Counted from the first letter of the stretch, positions 54,026 through 63,200 are shown. The stretch: 64,000 nucleotides of DNA from Bacillaceae bacterium IKA-2 (GCA_031761875.1 CP134492.1:3038001-3102000); one strand, 5' to 3'. Translations and numbers: made by a program. The notes: a model not told the origin generated them from the letters alone.

Positions 54026-54742
54026 TTAGTAAAATATACCTATTATAGCAACGAATATGACACTATTAGCAATTTCAACCAATCCTATTTGAATTGGTTT
54101 ATAACGTTTTTTGGGTACAAACCAACTTTTTAATGTGCTAATTAGAAAAACAAGGGCAACGATAGGCATACTAAAAATAAAAAAGGCTGCAACAATTACG
54201 CCGTGAAAAACATTGGAACTGAACGCAAAGCTCTTATTTCCAAATTCACGAATTAACGTTTTAACGTGAAAAACACTAGCCGTAAAGAAAATCACGTTAA
54301 TAAGCATTAACACAAGTGCTTTTAAATCAATAACACCGCTACCGATAAAATAAGCGGCTAAGACTAAAAATGATAACGCAATAATAGCAACTAAGTCATT
54401 GATAAATAGACGTTCTTTTTTTAACTTAGCAAAAATAATATTTAAAGTAAAAAAAGGAATAATCAACAGTCCGATATAGATAATATTTGGCATTAAATAT
54501 AAAATTGGTATTGTGAAAATTAAACCGATACTTAAACAAATAAAAAATGGTGGCAAGGCCTCCCGTTTTAATTTAGGTTGTCGGATTATTGCAAATAATG
54601 GCCCCGATGAAACATAAAATGCCATTACTCCTGTAAAAAAAACAAAATGTAGCCATGTTACATTGCTTGTAAACATCCCTAGTAAATAAGGAACGATTAA
54701 CATTGCCCAGGCCCCATGTTCCCTTGGAATAAACCACTTCAT
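54026..54742 (-). CDS. ywiC: YwiC-like membrane protein
   Basis: A 238-aa protein with about seven hydrophobic helices and the family head WFIPREHGAWAMLIVPYLLG. B. subtilis ywiC belongs to the nitrate respiration locus (narK-fnr-ywiC-narGHJI), and here it again lies near fnr and narK genes. Upstream, Fnr-like palindromes are seen. It may be a prenyl-chain or respiratory accessory protein; the function is not known. The ATG follows GTGAGGGATAGCG. Confidence 0.87.
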   Translation of the reverse strand: MKWFIPREHGAWAMLIVPYLLGMFTSNVTWLHFVFFTGVMAFYVSSGPLFAIIRQPKLKREALPPFFICLSIGLIFTIPILYLMPNIIYIGLLIIPFFTLNIIFAKLKKERLFINDLVAIIALSFLVLAAYFIGSGVIDLKALVLMLINVIFFTASVFHVKTLIREFGNKSFAFSSNVFHGVIVAAFFIFSMPIVALVFLISTLKSWFVPKKRYKPIQIGLVEIANSVIFVAIIGIFY

Positions 54743-54859
54743 CGCTATCCCTCACTTCCGAATTAAAAATTTATCATAACGGACTTTCTGAACTTTCTTT
54801 TAAAATCCGTTAACTTCCATTTACATATTATTATTTTACTTGAAAAGCAGTAACTCTAA

Positions 54860-54914
54860 AGTGATTAATATCACTTACCTTTACGTCTTCACACAGTTGT
54901 GATATTTAACACTG
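54860..54914. promoter_or_regulatory. Fnr-like palindromes in the divergent ywiC promoter region
   Basis: AGTGATTAATATCACT (54860-54875) keeps the TGTGA-N6-TCACA spacing with A/T changes at the outer bases. A second, weaker site is TGTGATATTTAACACT (54898-54913), embedded in TTCACACAGTTGTGA and CACTGTGAA repeats. One may serve ywiC and the other the divergent gene. Confidence 0.55.
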
Positions 54915-54977
54915 TGAAAAAGTAGCTTTCTTGTTAAGATCGGTATTATATTAATTAAACTATAGGGGTTGGTACCA

Positions 54978-55517
54978 TTGTTACAAGTAACTTTCAGCTA
55001 TGAAGGGGAACAACCAATTTTTGAAATAGTAAGAAATTTACAGTTCAGCTATGATCAAGGGGTCTATGTATTAAGAGACGTCGATTTTGTAGCAACACTT
55101 AGTCATGATTCTTTAAATAAAACACTCGTATTACTTTTTTCAAAAGAATTATTTTTTGAGCAATACAAGCATCTCCACCTCATTGTTGTCTCGCTGCTCA
55201 AAGATATTGATGGATTTATTGATGATCAATTAGCATTTATGGGCTATTTAGAAAATGGCCAAAAAGCTTATATCTTTAACGGTTGGAGTGAATGGGAGCT
55301 GTTTTTAGAAGTGGCAAAACACGTTTCAATGGAGGGACAAAAAGTACAAGTATACGACAATCAAATACTCCTAGCAGAGGGAATATTAGTAGCAACCGTA
55401 ATAGACACAACCACCAAAAGAGATTTTCAAATTCTACAGTGCTCAATTATCACGAAAACCGGCGAGATGGTGCTAACAGGGAAGCAATTAAAAATCATTC
55501 CCACCGGAGAGTTTTAG
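54978..55517 (+). CDS. Hypothetical 179-aa protein
   Basis: Reads MLQVTFSYEGEQPIFEIVRN from a TTG (54978), 9 nt after AGGGG; a TTG at 54969 is too close to that site. A soluble mixed alpha/beta protein with no membrane helix and no motif I know. Hydrophobic strands (KTLVLLFSKELFF, LHLIVVSLLKDI) suggest a compact fold. It is divergent from ywiC, convergent with fnr copy 2, and has possible Fnr sites upstream, so a link to anaerobic metabolism is plausible. Confidence 0.7.
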   Translation: MLQVTFSYEGEQPIFEIVRNLQFSYDQGVYVLRDVDFVATLSHDSLNKTLVLLFSKELFFEQYKHLHLIVVSLLKDIDGFIDDQLAFMGYLENGQKAYIFNGWSEWELFLEVAKHVSMEGQKVQVYDNQILLAEGILVATVIDTTTKRDFQILQCSIITKTGEMVLTGKQLKIIPTGEF

Positions 55518-55550
55518 TAGACTATTGATTGACGTCCTTTACACAAAAAT

Positions 55551-55578
55551 GAAAAGACATGAGAGGTCATGTCTTTTC
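55551..55578. terminator. Bidirectional terminator before fnr copy 2
   Basis: GAAAAGACATGA and TCATGTCTTTTC arms around a GAGG loop between convergent genes. Confidence 0.88.
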
Positions 55579-55581
55579 CCC

Positions 55582-56292
55582 CTAAATCGTACAAATTTCC
55601 ACTGGACAGTCACCACAATGTAAATAGTTTTTTAAGAAAGGCAAATCTTTGATAACTATATAGCCTTTTTCAACTTCGATAATATTTTCTCTTTTTAAAT
55701 CATTAAGCATGCGGTTAACACTTTCCCTTGTCGTACCAATGTAATTAGCAATGTCTTGGTTTGTTAATTGGACATTAATTAAAATCCCATCGCCTTTCTG
55801 TATACCATATGAATTACTAAAGCGTATCAGCGTTGAATAAAATGCTCCTGTTTTTCCGCATAAAATTAAATCTCGAAATTTTGCTTGTGTGGACTGGGTG
55901 TGTCTAGCAAACCACTTCATAAAAGCGACCGCTATCTCTCCGTTTTTACGAAATATTTCCTCTAGTATTGTTCTTTCGAACTTAACTAAAATAGCTTCTT
56001 CGACTACTTCAGCTGTAACACTTATTGACATGTCATTAAACAAGCCCACTTCTCCAACTAGCTCATCTCTTTGCTTCAAATGCATACTAAATTCTTTCCC
56101 ATCAGCAGTCATTTTGCTTAACCGGACTTTTCCGGAACGAACTAAATATACACTTTCAGGCTTATCACCTTCGTAAAATAAATACGTACCATTTTTTACT
56201 GTTATCTCCAGACCAATTGCTAGAAGCAAGTCTTGGTTTTCTGTTGAAAGTTCATTAAAGAAACGCTTCATTTTCAGCTCTTTCTTTTCCAT
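55582..56292 (-). CDS. fnr: Crp/Fnr family regulator with C-terminal Fe-S cysteines, copy 2
   Basis: A 236-aa paralogue of the gene at 45382 with about two thirds of residues alike. It keeps TYLFYEGDKPESVYLVRSGKV, the HTH TNQDIANYIGTTRESVNRML and the C226-x2-C229-x4-C234 tail (CGDCPVEIC). Its place downstream of narK on the same strand is that of B. subtilis fnr. The ATG is 8 nt after GAGG. A perfect 8-bp palindrome lies 75 bp upstream. Both copies have the same recognition helix apart from one residue (RETANRML against RESVNRML), so they likely bind the same boxes. Confidence 0.92.
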   Translation of the reverse strand: MEKKELKMKRFFNELSTENQDLLLAIGLEITVKNGTYLFYEGDKPESVYLVRSGKVRLSKMTADGKEFSMHLKQRDELVGEVGLFNDMSISVTAEVVEEAILVKFERTILEEIFRKNGEIAVAFMKWFARHTQSTQAKFRDLILCGKTGAFYSTLIRFSNSYGIQKGDGILINVQLTNQDIANYIGTTRESVNRMLNDLKRENIIEVEKGYIVIKDLPFLKNYLHCGDCPVEICTI

Positions 56293-56366
56293 TAAGAAAA
56301 CCTCATTTCCGTTTATTTCAGGTAAGTATTATATTTATTTATAGTAGCTATCTCTACTTATTATAT

Positions 56367-56385
56367 TAACACTATCTTAGTGTTA
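56367..56385. promoter_or_regulatory. Perfect palindrome upstream of fnr copy 2
   Basis: TAACACTA-TCT-TAGTGTTA, two exact 8-bp arms, in the putative fnr promoter. It is not an Fnr box. A dimeric regulator of unknown identity may bind. Confidence 0.5.
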
Positions 56386-56575
56386 TTAAAAGAGAAGTTG
56401 GTTTTTAAAATAACATTTCTATCTAGCTTATTTTAAAAACATACATTTGAAATTGTATCATGAAGTTACCATTAAGTAAAACCAGAATCCGATGGTTGAA
56501 ATTACCCATTCAGCTACTATTTACTTATTGAAATTTCATTCTAATGCCTTATAACAATTGATATATTGAAATGAA

Positions 56576-56600
56576 AAAAAGAGCCTTTTAGGCTCCTTTA
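56576..56600 (-). terminator. Terminator of the first NarK-type gene
   Basis: AAAGGAGCC and GGCTCTTTTTTT arms (minus strand) around a short loop overlap the stop codon at 56588. Confidence 0.75.
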
Positions 56601-58090
56601 ATTTGTTGCTGTATTAATTCCTTTTCTTGTTGTGCTATATCAACGCTTGATAGGTGGTACTCATCGCTATGCGCACTTTTTGGTTCGTCTAAGAATATCA
56701 GACAAAATAGGAAACTTACAAACGCACCACCTGCCAAAATAAAGAAGAATGTTTGTGGTGTTACAATGGTAAAGAGTGTTAAATAAACGACTGCACCAAC
56801 ATTTCCATAAGCTCCAGCCATTCCTGAAATTTGTCCTGTTATCCGCTTTTTAATTAATGGAATAACTGCAAAAGTTGCTCCTTCTGCACCTTGAATAAAA
56901 ATAGATGTAAACACAGTCATTGCAACTGCTAGAATTAATGGCCACTCAGACTGGATCATCCCCATCCCAAGTAATCCTATACAAATACCAAGCATATATC
57001 CGAGCATAACAAGTTTTCTACTTGTCATTTTGTCAGATAACCAGCCCCCAAACGGTCTAGCGAATAAATTTACAATTGCAAAGGAAGAAGCGATTAAACC
57101 TGCTGCTGTTGCCGTTAACCCAAATGTACTTAAAAAGTATAAAGGTAACATTGAAACGATCGCAAGCTCAGCTCCAAAGTTAGCAAAATAGGTTGTATTT
57201 AGAGCTGCTACATTTTTAAATTTATATTTATCATCTTCGGGCACCCCTGCCTTTAAGATTGGTAAATTCACTCTTAAAATTTGGATAATTTGATAGACTA
57301 ATACAACCGCTAAAACGGCATATATAATAGCTAAAGCTTGCTCCGAAATAAAACCTAAACCTTTCAATCGCCATGAAAGTAATCCTAAAGCTCCAACTAA
57401 CGGTACTGTCCAGATAATTAATTGGATCATGTCACCATACGAACTAACTTCCATTGCAGCAATTTTTCTGGATTTCACATAAACTTTTCCTGCAGGTGTA
57501 TCACTAACGACAAACCAATAAATGACTCCATATACAAGACAAGCGGCACCACTGAAAGCAATCGCATAACGCCAACCATCATCGCCACCAAACATTGTAA
57601 TCGCCATCCATGGAAGTAAGATGGCAGCAGCTGCCGATCCAAAGTTACCCCAACCAGCGTAAAATCCTTCTGCAAAGCCGACACTTTTTGGCGGAAACCA
57701 TTCTGATACCATCCGAATACCTACTACAAAGCTAGCTCCGATTGAGCTTATCAATAAACGAGAAATAAATAATTGCATCCAAGAAGTACCAAAGGCAAAC
57801 ATAAAAGTTGGTATGGCCATGACGATTAATAAAATCGAGAAAACTCTTCTAGGTCCATATTTATCCAGTAACATCCCAACGACAATTCGGGCTGGAATTG
57901 TCAAGGCAACGTTTAAAATAGCAAGCGCTGCAATATGATCCATAGTCAGCCAGCCTAGGCTCTCTACCATTGTTCCTGCTAGTGGCGCCATATTAAACCA
58001 AGCAAAAAATGAGATAAAAAAGGCAATCCAAGTTAAATGTAATACTCTTGTCTGTGGACTTTTAAATTTAAACAAATCTTTACTAGTCAT
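56588..58090 (-). CDS. NarK-type nitrate/nitrite MFS transporter, 500-aa form
   Basis: A twelve-helix MFS protein. Nitrate/nitrite porter signatures are GFYAGWGNFGSAAAAILLPW and the later GMAGAYGNVGAVVYLTLF, with WFNMAPLAGTMVESLG in the first helix. One segment near residues 220-290 is longer than in the neighbour. The frame has an ATG at 58099 inside the ribosome site AGGGGGATG; the ATG at 58090 is chosen. It is downstream of the second transporter and separated by a strong hairpin at 58123. Presumed role: nitrate import or nitrate/nitrite exchange. Confidence 0.9.
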   Translation of the reverse strand: MTSKDLFKFKSPQTRVLHLTWIAFFISFFAWFNMAPLAGTMVESLGWLTMDHIAALAILNVALTIPARIVVGMLLDKYGPRRVFSILLIVMAIPTFMFAFGTSWMQLFISRLLISSIGASFVVGIRMVSEWFPPKSVGFAEGFYAGWGNFGSAAAAILLPWMAITMFGGDDGWRYAIAFSGAACLVYGVIYWFVVSDTPAGKVYVKSRKIAAMEVSSYGDMIQLIIWTVPLVGALGLLSWRLKGLGFISEQALAIIYAVLAVVLVYQIIQILRVNLPILKAGVPEDDKYKFKNVAALNTTYFANFGAELAIVSMLPLYFLSTFGLTATAAGLIASSFAIVNLFARPFGGWLSDKMTSRKLVMLGYMLGICIGLLGMGMIQSEWPLILAVAMTVFTSIFIQGAEGATFAVIPLIKKRITGQISGMAGAYGNVGAVVYLTLFTIVTPQTFFFILAGGAFVSFLFCLIFLDEPKSAHSDEYHLSSVDIAQQEKELIQQQIKGA

Positions 58091-58122
58091 TAGTATCATC
58101 CCCCTATAAAGGATTTATTTTA

Positions 58123-58152
58123 GGAGGATTGCTAAACTATTAGCAATCCTCC
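58123..58152. other. Perfect 13-bp hairpin between the two narK-type genes
   Basis: GGAGGATTGCTAA and TTAGCAATCCTCC with a 4-nt loop. No T run follows, so it is more like an mRNA stabiliser or processing signal than a terminator. It lies 20-30 nt before the ribosome site of the 500-aa transporter gene. Confidence 0.75.
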
Positions 58153-58280
58153 ATCTTATTTAAAATATTATTGTGTTGAGGGGAGAGATCACTCCCACCT
58201 CTTAGTAATTGTGTCTACTAATCGATTTAAGTGAGATCTCGTCTGTTTTTTAATATTTTAGCTTACTGCAATCACTTTTC

Positions 58281-59576
58281 TTAGCACTTTACTTTTGCAC
58301 TAGGACGAGAGTAATAATACCACGTGATTACTAAGCTGACAACATAATAAGCAATAAAAATATAAAGAGCTGCATTTGCCATCCCTGTTGTATTAATCGA
58401 CCATCCAAAAATTTTCGGAATTAGAAATGCTCCGTATGCTCCAATTGCTGAGGTAAACCCGATTACTGCAGCAGCTTCTTTTTGGTTGTTAAAGATGAAC
58501 GGGATCATTCTAAATGTTGAACCATTGGCAATCCCTGTAGTTACAAACAACACGAGGAACATAGTCAAAAATCCGGTAAAGTTTCCTTGGTTGTAAAAGT
58601 AAATAACACCAAAGGTTGCTCCAATCATGGCAATGATATCCCAAAATGTTACAATTGCTCCGCCGTATTTATCAGAGACCCATCCGCCAAGAGGTCTAAT
58701 TGCCGCACCAACAAGCGGTCCTAAGAAAGCAAATTGTAACGCATTCACCTCAGGAAATTCAGTTCTAATTAGCAGTGGAAATGCCGCTGCATATCCGATA
58801 AATGAACCGAAACACATCGTATAAAGCCAAGTCATAATCCAAGTATGTTTATTTTTAAAGATAACCGCTTGCTCTTTCACAGAAGCTTTTGCCCCTGGTA
58901 GGTTATCCATTCCAAAAAATGCGGCAATCACAGTTAAAATGATTGGGATTACCCAAATAAATGCTGCATTTTGAAGCCAAATGTTAGAACCATCTGGTAA
59001 AACTTGAGGATTTCCAGCAACTGCACCAAAAATACCAACCGTTACTACTAAAGGCACAACAAATTGGACAGTACTTACTCCTAAATTACCAAGCCCTGCA
59101 TTAATACCAAGGGCTGTTCCTTTTGATTTTTTCGGATAAAAGAAACTAATATTTGCCATCGAAGAAGCAAAGTTACCTCCACCTAGGCCGCATAGTGCTG
59201 CTAAGATTGCCATTGTCATAAATGAAGTTTCTGGATTTTGTACTGCGAAACCAATTCCGATAGCTGGAATAAGTAGAGACGCTGTACTAATAACTGTCCA
59301 GTTCCTGCCACCAAAAATTGGAACAACAAATGTATAAAAAATTCGCAAGGTAGCACCCGTTAGTCCTGGAAGAGCCGCTAACGTAAATAATTCCGCTGTC
59401 GTAAAGTTAAAACCAATATCATTTAAACTTGCAGCTGTTACTGACCAAATCTGCCATACAGCGAATGCTAGTAATAATGCAGAAACTGAGATCCATAAGT
59501 TTCTGCTTGCGTGTTTCTTGCCTTCGGATTCCCAAAACTGTTCATTTTCAGGTTCCCATTTTGTAATTCTAGCCAT
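58281..59576 (-). CDS. narK: NarK-type nitrate/nitrite MFS transporter, 431-aa form
   Basis: A twelve-helix MFS protein with clear nitrate porter signatures: GLGGGNFASSMANISFFYPK, KGTALGINAGLGNLGV and the second one near VIGFTSAIGAYGAFLIP. LVGAAIRPLGGWVSDKYGG is the inter-helix motif of the family. The ATG at 59576 follows AGGAGG; a longer frame to 59672 has no support. Closer to B. subtilis NarK than the 500-aa neighbour. It follows the oxidoreductase genes on the same strand after 133 bp. Confidence 0.92.
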   Translation of the reverse strand: MARITKWEPENEQFWESEGKKHASRNLWISVSALLLAFAVWQIWSVTAASLNDIGFNFTTAELFTLAALPGLTGATLRIFYTFVVPIFGGRNWTVISTASLLIPAIGIGFAVQNPETSFMTMAILAALCGLGGGNFASSMANISFFYPKKSKGTALGINAGLGNLGVSTVQFVVPLVVTVGIFGAVAGNPQVLPDGSNIWLQNAAFIWVIPIILTVIAAFFGMDNLPGAKASVKEQAVIFKNKHTWIMTWLYTMCFGSFIGYAAAFPLLIRTEFPEVNALQFAFLGPLVGAAIRPLGGWVSDKYGGAIVTFWDIIAMIGATFGVIYFYNQGNFTGFLTMFLVLFVTTGIANGSTFRMIPFIFNNQKEAAAVIGFTSAIGAYGAFLIPKIFGWSINTTGMANAALYIFIAYYVVSLVITWYYYSRPSAKVKC

Positions 59577-59709
59577 TATTATTCCTCCTATATATCTAGC
59601 TATTTTAATACGTCCACTATATTTAGGCCTCGTAAGGAAAATAAACCATATACTGGAATGAAATTCATTCACTTATCAAGTATTTTCATAGAGATGCCTT
59701 ATGATAACT

Positions 59710-59910
59710 TTAACTTTTCTTTTTGTATTCAACCTTTCGCCATTGAAAATAGGCAAATAAAGCAATACTAGCCGAAAGTAAACTGATAAGATTATAAGTG
59801 AAAAGAACTTCATATTCACGACCTAGAAACGCTTCAACAGTCCATTGAAGCATAATAACATTAACAATGATAGATGCAATAATCAGTGCCCAACACGTCT
59901 TTTTACCCAT
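59710..59910 (-). CDS. 66-aa two-helix membrane subunit of the oxidoreductase operon
   Basis: The frame beginning at an ATG (59910), 10 nt after GGGAGG, overlaps the Rieske gene end by 8 bp, which signals translational coupling. The product has two helices (WALIIASIIVNVIMLQWTVEA and NLISLLSASIALFAYFQW) and a basic tail VEYKKKS. It is probably a small structural subunit anchoring or sealing the complex. No family is recognised. Confidence 0.72.
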   Translation of the reverse strand: MGKKTCWALIIASIIVNVIMLQWTVEAFLGREYEVLFTYNLISLLSASIALFAYFQWRKVEYKKKS

Positions 59911-60433
59911 GTCGATATTGCCTCCCGACTGCATAAACAATTCCATTATCTACCTCTATCTCTATTAATGGGAGTTCTCGCTGAGGAGGTCCCGATATAG
60001 GTTGCCCATTACTAACATCAAAATAGCCTTTATGACATGGGCACAATAAGACATCTTGGGTTTTTTCATAAAAAACGGGACACATTAAATGCGTACAAGC
60101 GCTATTATATGCTTTTAAATCCCCATTTACAGTATGAATTAAAATTGCTGGATCGTTGTCATTTGGATAATTAAAAACGACTGAATCGCCTTCTGGAATA
60201 TCTTCTAGCTTAGCTATCTCAACTCGATTGTAGTCTGTCTCCATTCCAAGCATCGCTTTGACTGAAAATGGTATTGTTGCAACACTTAATGCCACGGATG
60301 TTCCAACTGCTGTTTTCAAGAATGAACGGCGATTATATTTCAAGTCTTCGTCACGATTTAAGTTATCAACCAAGTTAATCATATCGTCATTTGTATCTTT
60401 TTGATTACGAGCTAACTTCTTTTTATCATTCAT
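59903..60433 (-). CDS. Tat-exported Rieske [2Fe-2S] protein
   Basis: A 176-aa protein with a twin-arginine signal (NRRSFLKTAVGTSVAL, R35-R36) and a Rieske domain. Cluster ligands are C113 and H115 (CTH) and C131 and H134 (CPCH), followed by GYFDVSNGQPISGPPQRELP. The Tat signal places it on the outer face of the membrane. In this operon it may carry electrons between the quinol-reactive membrane part and the dehydrogenase side. The ATG follows GGAGGG. No cytochrome b6-type gene is next to it, so it is not the standard bc complex. Confidence 0.92.
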   Translation of the reverse strand: MNDKKKLARNQKDTNDDMINLVDNLNRDEDLKYNRRSFLKTAVGTSVALSVATIPFSVKAMLGMETDYNRVEIAKLEDIPEGDSVVFNYPNDNDPAILIHTVNGDLKAYNSACTHLMCPVFYEKTQDVLLCPCHKGYFDVSNGQPISGPPQRELPLIEIEVDNGIVYAVGRQYRHG

Positions 60434-60512
60434 GATTTACCCTCCATTCATTTTTTACTTAGAACAAGGCTGAAGGCCTCGCTCTAAGTGAGAAAGGGTT
60501 TTCCCCAATATT

Positions 60513-61055
60513 TTAGTCGCTATATACTCCGAAAAATTCCGGAACATATTGCCATTTATCTTGCTCTGTCGGTTTTTTACCTTCTATTAAATTCATTTGT
60601 GTGCGACGGCGACGTAACGCTTGCATTTCATCAAAATCGATAAAACGAATCGCATCACTCGGGCAAACTGAGGCACACATTGGTGAAATGTCATGCTTTG
60701 TTCTGTCATAGCACATATCACATTTATACATTTTATTTTCTTCAAAATCGAATTTTGGAATTCCAAATGGACAACCGAATGTACAATTTCGGCAGCCAAT
60801 ACACTTATCTTCCATTGCTGAAAGAACGACACCTTCTGCGGTGATTTGGATTGCATTCGATGGACATACCCGAGCACAGGCCGGATCCTTACATTGCATA
60901 CATAACATTGGGAATGTTTGACGACTTTCCATAAAGTCAACATATTCAACATAGTTTCGTTCTTTTGCGTCATGCCCACCACATTCGCGACAAGCAGCTT
61001 GACAGGCTTTGCAGCCGATACAACGTTCGAACTCTAAATACATAATTTTATTCAT
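60513..61055 (-). CDS. Ferredoxin-like electron transfer subunit with four [4Fe-4S] motifs
   Basis: A 180-aa protein of the DmsB/NrfC/NarH-like type. Four cysteine groups are seen: CIGCKACQAAC, CMQCKDPACARVC, CIGCRNCTFGC and CDMCYDRT with a later CASVC. No signal peptide. It should pass electrons to the molybdoenzyme, whose gene is 22 bp upstream. Two ATG codons (61061, 61055) follow GGGAGG; the second has better spacing. Confidence 0.93.
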   Translation of the reverse strand: MNKIMYLEFERCIGCKACQAACRECGGHDAKERNYVEYVDFMESRQTFPMLCMQCKDPACARVCPSNAIQITAEGVVLSAMEDKCIGCRNCTFGCPFGIPKFDFEENKMYKCDMCYDRTKHDISPMCASVCPSDAIRFIDFDEMQALRRRRTQMNLIEGKKPTEQDKWQYVPEFFGVYSD

Positions 61056-61076
61056 GATCATTTTCCTCCCATCGCA

Positions 61077-63200
61077 TTATGCTTTCTGTAATTTTACAGC
61101 ACACACTTTATATTCTGGCATTCTCGAAATTGGATCTAAACAAGGATTCGTTAATTGGTTTACAGAAAGCTCTTTCCCCCAGTGGTAAGGAACAAAAATA
61201 TGGTCATTTCTGATCGCCTTTGTTAAACGAACCTCAAGCTCCATTGAAGAACGTCGTGTAGTCAATTTAATATTTTCACCATTAGCTAGGTTATATTGGC
61301 TAGCTAGTTCAGGATGCATCTCAGCATAAGGAAGAGGACATTGTTCCATTAGAAATTTTATTCTTCTCGTTTGTGTTCCCGAAAGATAATGGAAGACAAC
61401 TCGCCCCGTTGTTAGCGTTAGTGGATAATCGACAGTTGGAATTTCACCTGGTTGTCTCCAATCAATAACTGCTAAATTTGCTTTACCATTTGGAGTGTCA
61501 AATTTTTCTTTAAACATTGTCGGTGTGCCCGGATGATCCTCCGATGGACATGGCCAAAACACACCATCTTCTTTTTCAATACGATCCCAAGTAATTCCGT
61601 AATAATCAGCTTTTCCACCTTTAGAAGCTAAACGAAATTCCTCATAAATTTGTGGGACATTCTCGTACGGGAAATACTTTCCTTTGCCCATCCGCTCGGC
61701 TATTAACTTCATAATCTCCCAATCTGTCTTCGATTCACCTACTGGGTCTTTTACTTTACGGATCCGAATAACGCGCCCTTCTGTGTTTGTTGTCGTTCCT
61801 TCATCCTCGGCCCAACTTGCCGCCGGTAAGACTACATCAGCAAACTCAGCAGTTTCTGATAGGAAGAAATCACTGACAACCATAAAGTCTAACTTCTTAA
61901 ATCCAGCCCAAATGTGCTCAGTGTTTGGAGCAGATACTGCCGGGTTACTACATATCACATGCATCCCACGAATATTTCCGTTTTCAATTTCATCAAACAT
62001 TTCATATGCAGAAACACCTGCTTTAGGCATTTCTTCAGGCTCGATCCCCCAGACACTTGATATATATTTGACATGCTCTGGATTATCAATTTTACGATAG
62101 CCTGGTAGTGCATCCGCTTTTTGACCGTGTTCTCGGCCGCCTTGACCGTTTCCTTGGCCAGTAAAAGTGGCCACACCTGATGCGAATTTGCCAATTTGAC
62201 CACGAAGGAGTGCCATAGAAGTATATAAAGAAACGTTATCGACACCCTTTGATTGCTGTTCGACACCTCGTGCAAACATGACAACTGATTTTTTTGCCTG
62301 ACCAAAAATATGGGCTGCTTTTTCAAGTTTTTCAATCGAAACACCGGTAAGTTTAGATGTATATTCTGGTGTAAAAAGTGTTACCTTTTCCTTAAGGTCC
62401 TCAAAATTGTTACAACGCTCATTCACATATTCTTCATCAACGTAACCTTCACGAATTAATAAGTGTAGCATTCCGTTTGCGAGTGCTGAATCTGTGCCTG
62501 ATTTCAAGTCCAAATGGACATCAGCAATTCTCGCTGTCGGTGTTTCACGAGGATCGACGACAATCATTTTTGCACCTTTATCTTTAGCTCTCCAGATCCA
62601 TTGAATTGCTGTCGGATGGCACTCTGCAGTGTTAGATCCAGCCAAAAAGAAGCAATCAGTATGTTCAAGCTCAGTCCAAGGAAATGTTGATCCACGGTCT
62701 GTTCCTAATGTTTTCATGAAACCTCCGGCCGCTGAACTCATACAGAAACGACCATTATAGTCGACATAGCGTGTCCCTAAAGCAACACGAGCGTATTTTC
62801 CAACGAGATAGCACTTCTCGTTTGTCATCGAGACACCGCCGAAAACTGATAAAGTGTCTTTTCCATATTTACTTTGTAGCTGTTTATAATTTTTTTCGAT
62901 TAGGTCTAAAGCTTCTTCCCATGTTGCGGCCACGAACTTACCATTTTTCTTAATTAATGGCGTCGTAATTCTTTCTTCATGATCCACAGTTTGATAGGCT
63001 GTAACACCCTTGGGACACATTTTACCTAACGTCACCGGCCAATCATAACGAGGTTCTACCCCAACTACTTTTCCTGTCTTTTCATTTAGTCGAATATGCA
63101 TACCACACTGCATGCCACAATAACAGCAATGTGTTGTAATTAATTTTTCACCTTCATGGTGTAAATTTTTTACGCCTTCTTTTGCAAAGAACTGATTCAT
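61077..63200 (-). CDS. Molybdopterin oxidoreductase, NasC/NapA-type (putative nitrate reductase catalytic subunit)
   Basis: A protein of 707-708 aa. An N-terminal [4Fe-4S] motif (HCCYCGMQCGMHI, then GKMCPKG) precedes the MGD-binding domains, with the likely Mo-ligating cysteine in YNGRFCMSSAAGGFMKTLG. LAGSNTAECHPTAIQWIWRA, MFARGVEQQSKGVDN and the FTGQGNGQGGREHGQKADALPGYR stretch are those of the Nas/Nap nitrate reductase group. No Tat signal is present, so it works in the cytoplasm. Overlap ATGA with the upstream gene. The presence of narK genes makes nitrate the likely substrate; another oxyanion cannot be excluded. Confidence 0.92.
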   Translation of the reverse strand: MNQFFAKEGVKNLHHEGEKLITTHCCYCGMQCGMHIRLNEKTGKVVGVEPRYDWPVTLGKMCPKGVTAYQTVDHEERITTPLIKKNGKFVAATWEEALDLIEKNYKQLQSKYGKDTLSVFGGVSMTNEKCYLVGKYARVALGTRYVDYNGRFCMSSAAGGFMKTLGTDRGSTFPWTELEHTDCFFLAGSNTAECHPTAIQWIWRAKDKGAKMIVVDPRETPTARIADVHLDLKSGTDSALANGMLHLLIREGYVDEEYVNERCNNFEDLKEKVTLFTPEYTSKLTGVSIEKLEKAAHIFGQAKKSVVMFARGVEQQSKGVDNVSLYTSMALLRGQIGKFASGVATFTGQGNGQGGREHGQKADALPGYRKIDNPEHVKYISSVWGIEPEEMPKAGVSAYEMFDEIENGNIRGMHVICSNPAVSAPNTEHIWAGFKKLDFMVVSDFFLSETAEFADVVLPAASWAEDEGTTTNTEGRVIRIRKVKDPVGESKTDWEIMKLIAERMGKGKYFPYENVPQIYEEFRLASKGGKADYYGITWDRIEKEDGVFWPCPSEDHPGTPTMFKEKFDTPNGKANLAVIDWRQPGEIPTVDYPLTLTTGRVVFHYLSGTQTRRIKFLMEQCPLPYAEMHPELASQYNLANGENIKLTTRRSSMELEVRLTKAIRNDHIFVPYHWGKELSVNQLTNPCLDPISRMPEYKVCAVKLQKA

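Noticed and set aside
61955-62344. 129-codon frame on the minus strand within the molybdoenzyme gene
   Set aside because: It is another reading frame of the same strand inside a highly conserved enzyme gene and has no ribosome site.
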